A model generated the notes under the pieces. It saw only the letters and a list, made by a program, of their open reading frames with translations, was not told the origin of the DNA and searched no databases. DNA of 64,000 nt. Origin: Neurospora intermedia (Eukaryota; Ascomycota; Sordariomycetes; Sordariales; Sordariaceae). This document shows positions 58,715 to 64,000 of the stretch, piece after piece (position 1 is the stretch's first letter; every line of letters starts with the position of its first letter). The translations under genes and the position numbers were made by a program. Location: contig BTPP01000007.1 in NCBI GenBank assembly GCA_037102815.1, positions 992,001-1,056,000 of the forward strand, given 5' to 3'.

Positions 58715-59915
58715 GATGTAGAAGAAGCTTAAGTATTAGACAAAAGGTCGGGGATACGGGGTGCACAGGGGGTTGAGGTTGGAAGGAAAGAAGAAGCAAT
58801 TGAAGCTTGGTAGTACTATATTTTGGGTGGACGTTATGGATACCCTGAACGCGAAGCCTCCTTTCTACAACAATCTGCCACAGCAGCGGGACGGTGATGC
58901 TCTTCTGAATTCCAGGCACTTTTTGGACGGCAGGCCACGGCAAAATTCCAGAGCTTCCTGTTCCTCCTTTACCTCACCGCCTGCGACAGGTGGCATAAAA
59001 TGCTTGTCACTCGCATGCCAGGCCGTTTGCCCCTCCTTTGACAGACAAAATGTCCACTTGAGGTGGGCAGCAGGGGACCCCACTTGGACGTCTTCCGTGG
59101 GGAAGGAAGAAAGGGGGGAGGGGAGCTTTGGGCTGGCAGCGGCGGCGGTGGATAGTGGTGGACAGCGCAGCCAGACCAGCACTTTGAGAAGGAGCCCAGC
59201 CCAGGGGACTGCCGTCAAGGCTCAAACCACTTCTTGACTTCAAAGTGATGGCAACTTGAAACTTGTAAACTCTGCTGAAAGCGGACAGACGTTGCCATGG
59301 TCAATATTTGTTCCGTGCACAAACGAACAATGCTTAGCCCACTGCCTGCCGCCATTATCTTGTGAGAAAGAAAGGAAACCAATAAGGTTACCTAAAGTTG
59401 ATGAAGAACAGCCCGAGACAGCATCGAGAACTTGACTTTCCCAGGCTGCGTGAGTGTTCATTGCAACTGTGCGATATCCATGATATCTGAGGCTCTTTAA
59501 CCTCCATGGAAACCATCCACATCCCATCATTGCATTCACTGACATAAATTCCCATTTTGGCCATTCCAGAGAGAGGGGATCTGGTAGGGAAGCCAATCAC
59601 CGTGCATTATCGCGCCTTAAAGTGGGGCATTTCCTTCACTGTCTTCCCTGGTTCTCTGGCCGTTCTCACTGAACCCCACCACAATCTGCGCGCTGCGCAC
59701 AAATTCTCACAATAATCCTGACGACCGCATAAGCCAGCACGTTGTTCCGCCCGCGGCATCGCAGAAAAAATCCGAAGCGGCCAGCCCAGAATCCCGTCAT
59801 CCACCAAGTCCAACCACCACCACCAGAGGCGCCTTCCCGACCCGTACATCGCCAGCTACTACTAATCCCCGGCACCCACCAAGCGTAGTAACAGATTGCC
59901 GATTAATTGCCCAGC
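58715..59915. other. divergent promoter region of CCT2 and eIF3b
   Basis: 1.2 kb between two divergently transcribed housekeeping genes. I see no upstream ATG in the last ~100 nt before the eIF3b start. No other gene is recognisable. Confidence 0.5.
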
Positions 59916-62364
59916 ATGGCGCCCTCTTTCGACCACCTCCGCGACGAGGACCTCGACGAGGATGACTTCGATGTTGATGAGGTCGACATTTCCGATATCC
60001 GCGAGAAGTACGAGGTTCAGCTTGAGCAGGGCTACGATGCCTTTGTCGTTGTCGATGGCCTCCCCGAGGTCAACGAGGAGCAAAAACCCAAGCTCGTCAA
60101 GTTCTTGTTGAAGAAGCTCAACACTGTTGGCAAGACCCGGGAGGACCTCATCTTCATGCCCATGGGCGAGGATGGAAAGTCGCTGAGGTATGCAACACAG
60201 CCGCCGCCTTCAAAATGATGCGCATCCACAGACCGGCCATCCATCGCTGCGCCCGAACCGCGATGTGTCCCTGTGCTGTGTATGTTGGCTCCCCGACCAG
60301 GCCACTGATATGAATTAATTCTGTAGGTTCGCCTTTGTCGAGTACTCGTCGCCCGCCGAGGCCGCTGCCGCCTGCAGACAGCTCGACCTCGTCCCCCTCG
60401 ACAAGAAGCACACCCTCCGCGTCAACAAGCTTACCGATGTCGACCGCTATGGTCGCGAGGGCCGTATCGATGACGAGTATACTCCTCCCAAGATCGAGGA
60501 GTTCCAGGAGAAGGAGCACCTCCGCTCCTTCATGGCCGACCCCAGCGGCCGCGGCAGAGATCAGTTTGTCATGTTCAGGGGAGAGTCCGTTGGTGTTTTC
60601 TGGAACAACGAGAAGGATACGCCCGAGAATGTTGTCGACCGTCAACACTGGACCGAGACCTTTGTGCAGTGGTCGCCCCTCGGTACCTACCTCACCTCCG
60701 TTCACGCCCAGGGTGTTCAGCTTTGGGGTGGTCCCTCGTGGACCAGGCAGAGGCGTTTTGCCCATCCTTTTGTCAACCTTGTCGCCTTCTCTCCCAACGA
60801 AAAGTACCTTGTCACCTGGTCCAACAGGCCGATTTCGATTCCCGAGGAGGGTCACCCCGCTCTTTCTGTAGAAGACGACGGCAAGAACTACGTTATCTGG
60901 GATATCGAGACCTCCAAGCCCCTTCGTTCTTTCGCCCAGCTCGACACCCCCGCCGCCGCCGAGGGCGAGGCTCCCAAGAAGGCCCCCAAGTTCCCCTGGC
61001 CCGCGTTCAAGTGGTCTGCCGATGACAAGTACGTCGCCAGGCTGAACCCCGGCCAGTCTATTTCCGTCTACGAGCTTCCGAGGATGAACTTGTTGGACAA
61101 GACCGCCATCAAGATCGAGGGCGTTGTGGACTTCGACTGGGCTCCCGCCACCGTGCAGCGCGACGGTGTCAAGTCCTACGAGCAACTTTTCTGCTTCTGG
61201 ACCCCTGAGATTGGCAGCAACCCCGCCAGAGTCGGCTTGATGAGCATCCCCTCCAAGCAGGTTGTCAGGTCACTGAACCTCTTCAGCGTCTCGGATGCCA
61301 AGCTCCACTGGCAGTCCGAGGGTGCTTATCTGTGCGTCAAGGTTGACCGTCACTCCAAGTCCAAAAAATCCCAGGCTACCACTCTTGAGATTTTCCGTGT
61401 CAAGGAGAAGGGCGTTCCTGTGGAAGTTGTCGACACCATCAAGGATACCGTAATAAACTTTGCCTGGGAGCCCAAGGGCGACAGGTTCGTTATCATCACT
61501 ACCACCGAGCCTGTCGGCGCCACCGCGGTCCCCCCCAAGACATCGGTCGCTTTCTTCTGCCCTGAGAAGGCCAAGGGCAATGCTGTTGGAAACTTCAAGC
61601 ACCTCCGCACTCTCGAGAAGAAGAACAGCAACGCCATCTACTGGTCGCCTAAGGGACGCTTTGTGGTCGTTGCCACTGTTGCCAACACTCAGAGCTCTGA
61701 TCTCGACTTCTACGACCTCGACTTTGAGGGCGAGAAGCCTGAGTCCGACAAGGACCTTACCGCCAACCTTCAGCTCATGAACACCGCTGACCACTACGGC
61801 GTCACCGACGTTGAGTGGGACCCCTCGGGTCGCTTCGTTGCCACCTGGGCTTCCGCGTGGAAGCACTCTGTAAGTACCACTGGTATTCAATGAAGATGAC
61901 GTGCAGCAGAAATCGCTAACGTGAGAGAAAAACAGATGGAGAACGGATATCATCTGTATGACTTCAAGGGTGAGCAGCTGCGCGAGGAGGCTATCGAGAA
62001 GTTCAAGCAGTTCCAGTGGAGGCCGCGCCCCGCTACCCTCCTTAGCAAGGAGGAGCAGAAGGCCATCCGCCGCAACCTCCGCGAGTACTCGAGAATCTTC
62101 GAGCAGGAAGACGCCGAGCGCATCAGCAGCGCCGACGTTGCCGTTGTCGAGGCCCGCCGTCGCCTCCTCGAGGAGTGGTTCGCTTGGCGCGAGGCCATCA
62201 GGCAGGAGGTTGCCGAGGAGCGCGAGATCTACGGCCTTCCGGCGGATCCCGTTGCCGACCTCATCAAGGCCAAGACCCCCGAGCTCGCCACCGACCAGGA
62301 GGAGCAGGTCATCGAGGAGATCATGGAGGAGGTGTTGGAGGAGACCGAGGAGATCGTTCAGTAA
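59916..62364 (+). CDS. prt1: translation initiation factor eIF3 subunit b
   Basis: Three exons (59916-60187, 60327-61869, 61936-62364) give 747 residues. The N-terminal acidic segment ([15 protein letters not shown]) precedes an RRM with RNP2 VVVDGLP near 44-50 and RNP1 FAFVEY near 92-97. A long beta-propeller follows (about 150-640), with conserved blocks such as [25 protein letters not shown] and [12 protein letters not shown]. The C terminus is a charged helix ([37 protein letters not shown]). The protein scaffolds eIF3 and binds the 40S subunit in mRNA recruitment and scanning. The start is the first ATG; an upstream in-frame TTG is not a start. The second intron separates the end of the propeller from the C-terminal helix. 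Confidence 0.98.
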
Positions 62365-64000
62365 ATGTGCGAACAGGCGGCGGCAGTAGTTTGATATGTT
62401 GTGAAGTTACATGGCGTACCGTTTTTTCCCGTTTTTCGAAAAGGTCATCTGAGGGTACAGTGAATAAAATGAACCGGGTTCTTTCATATCTTTGGGCCTT
62501 ACTTTATTTTATTTTTGCTCTCTTCTCTCTACGTTGTACCTGTCTGGTTGTTATAAAAGCGGTGCATGCGTAGACTAGTCGGTGGATTCCAAAAGAGCTG
62601 TTTGGTTGGCGCTTTAGCATCACTCGGGTTTTCGTAGATCGGGGTCAGACTTCTTCTAATGACCAAAAGTCCATCTTGCTTAATCTTTGGATGACTATGT
62701 AACTGGTGAATCAGCCACATTCATTGTTTGATACCCCTAAAGAGCAACGACAAGACCGATCCCTTTGTGTTTCGCAAAGGACCGAACCCAAAAAGATGTA
62801 TTGCAAGGAGAGCGAGCATATGATATCTTGTCCAACAATGGAAGCCCTTCGTGATGATTCCGCTTCAATCCCGATGGATTGTACATAATTGTAGTGCGTC
62901 CGATAAGCAGAGACAAAAAGATAGCCTGACCATCAAACTGTACCTTCCTTTGCGGAACTCCGGTAAGACTTACCAATGACCGATCGTGTCGTTGCTCTTA
63001 ACCATAGGGACATCTACAACAACAATATAACTTGGGTATACCAATTACATCCCTACTTAGGTACAGTCTTTGAGGTATTGAACCTTCCTTCACTGCATCT
63101 AAACAGGATGCTTTTTTTTAGGTAGGTTGGTGAAATCTACGATTCTCTTTTTACTACCTTTTCATAATGTTTAAGTAGGGCTTTTGCCTTTTTGCGTTGT
63201 GCCTGCCGTCGTTCAGTTTCCATGGGAAGTAGAGCATTGATCCATTGATCCCTCCCTCCGATAGCCCTTCCCAGCCAAGAAAGACAAAGGGAGAACAAGA
63301 AAAAGAAAATACATATATTTAGAAAAACAAAATAAAACAAGGCGTATCAGCTCATGATATTTGTCTACAACGTGCGCAGTCCAACGTTCGTTTCGAGGTG
63401 CTCATTGAGTTGTGTCCAGAAGAGTTGAGTGGAATGATTGAAATACTTGTGTTAAGGCGAGAGTGTCTACCGAGCACTGACCGAGTGTTTGGAGCCAGAT
63501 GAAATACGCAATCGCGGCCATTGCACAATAATCATTGATGAACTGGGATATTTGGGGAATAATTTGAGAAGGAGCATGCCTTCTATATCCCACTTACTTG
63601 TTGGTTTTCTTTTTTCTTTTTTTTTCTTCTTTTTTGAATTGCAAACGTTGGCCCATGCCATAAGTGATATCTTGCTGGAAACCAAATCAAGGGAACGATA
63701 GCCTGCGTGCCGCTCATATACATCTCTTGGTTCTACGTTTGATGACTTATCTCGTGATTTATAGGCTGGGTTTTGAACCGGTAGGAGCGAGCATGGTCAA
63801 GGTCCGGGCTGCAAGAGTACGTACGGATTTGCGTGGGTCGTTTTCGCTTGCGACACACGCGAACCCGAGGCATCGCACAGTAAACATCATCATCATCACC
63901 TCATGGCGTGAGCGACGGACTCCCGAGTCCCGCTTGCTGGGATCGGCCTGAGAACGAGGAAATGGATAGTGGTATCCTTGGCCTTACGCTAGAGGACTGA
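62365..64000. other. gene-free right edge
   Basis: eIF3b 3' flank followed by sequence without a supportable exon or RNA gene. T-rich tracts lie near 63111-63120 and 63609-63635. Confidence 0.5.

Noticed and set aside
60154-61185. 343-codon minus-strand frame opposite eIF3b
   Set aside because: Antisense shadow caused by C-ending codon preference in a highly expressed gene.

Overview
The window is nuclear DNA of a filamentous ascomycete, almost certainly Neurospora and most likely N. crassa. The signs are short introns (about 50-130 nt) with GTRNGT donors and CTAAC-type branch sites, a dispersed single 5S rRNA gene with its own upstream TATA box, long gene-poor spacers with short TAC/GTA-rich repeats, and an intronless 570-residue pyruvate decarboxylase matching the Neurospora filament protein gene cfp. 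Exon boundaries below were assigned by hand from splice signals, reading-frame phase and family conservation, without transcript data.

Left part (1-18 kb): tRNA-Lys(CTT), a type II membrane glycosyltransferase of the GT31 type, a secreted protein with a probable GPI-anchor tail, tRNA-Gly(GCC), cfp with a readable promoter and a 28-codon upstream ORF, a NACHT-type STAND (NOD-like) protein carrying a triplicated 18-bp repeat, and a six-exon methionine-permease-like transporter.

Middle part (18-38 kb): a TauD/TfdA-type dioxygenase, tRNA-Tyr(GTA) with a 14-nt intron, and three secreted-protein genes (a small double-psi beta-barrel protein, a pepsin-type aspartic protease, an Asp f 4-like protein). 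These are followed by a VOC/glyoxalase-fold protein, the Sec14-like protein Sfh5, a long gene-free stretch with a 30-nt imperfect hairpin, a laccase, a DUF4419 protein and a probable decayed CorA-like gene.

Right part (38-64 kb): a divergent 5S rRNA gene, the unfolded-protein-response sensor IRE1, a 4.5-kb spacer rich in simple repeats, a Hel2/ZNF598-type RING ubiquitin ligase, a DEK_C-SWIB chromatin protein, a small protein of unknown function, CCT2 (whose first intron is best read as a GC-AG intron directly after the ATG) and the translation initiation factor eIF3b. This half is rich in translation and protein-quality-control genes, which may be coincidence.

I found no transposon, CRISPR array or dedicated mobile element. 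The observations most worth testing are the GC-AG start-codon intron of CCT2, the upstream ORFs of cfp and IRE1, the divergent 5S copy, the repeat-less NACHT protein with its internal tandem repeat, the hairpin near 31.4 kb, and the repeated perfect palindrome TACCTAGGTA.
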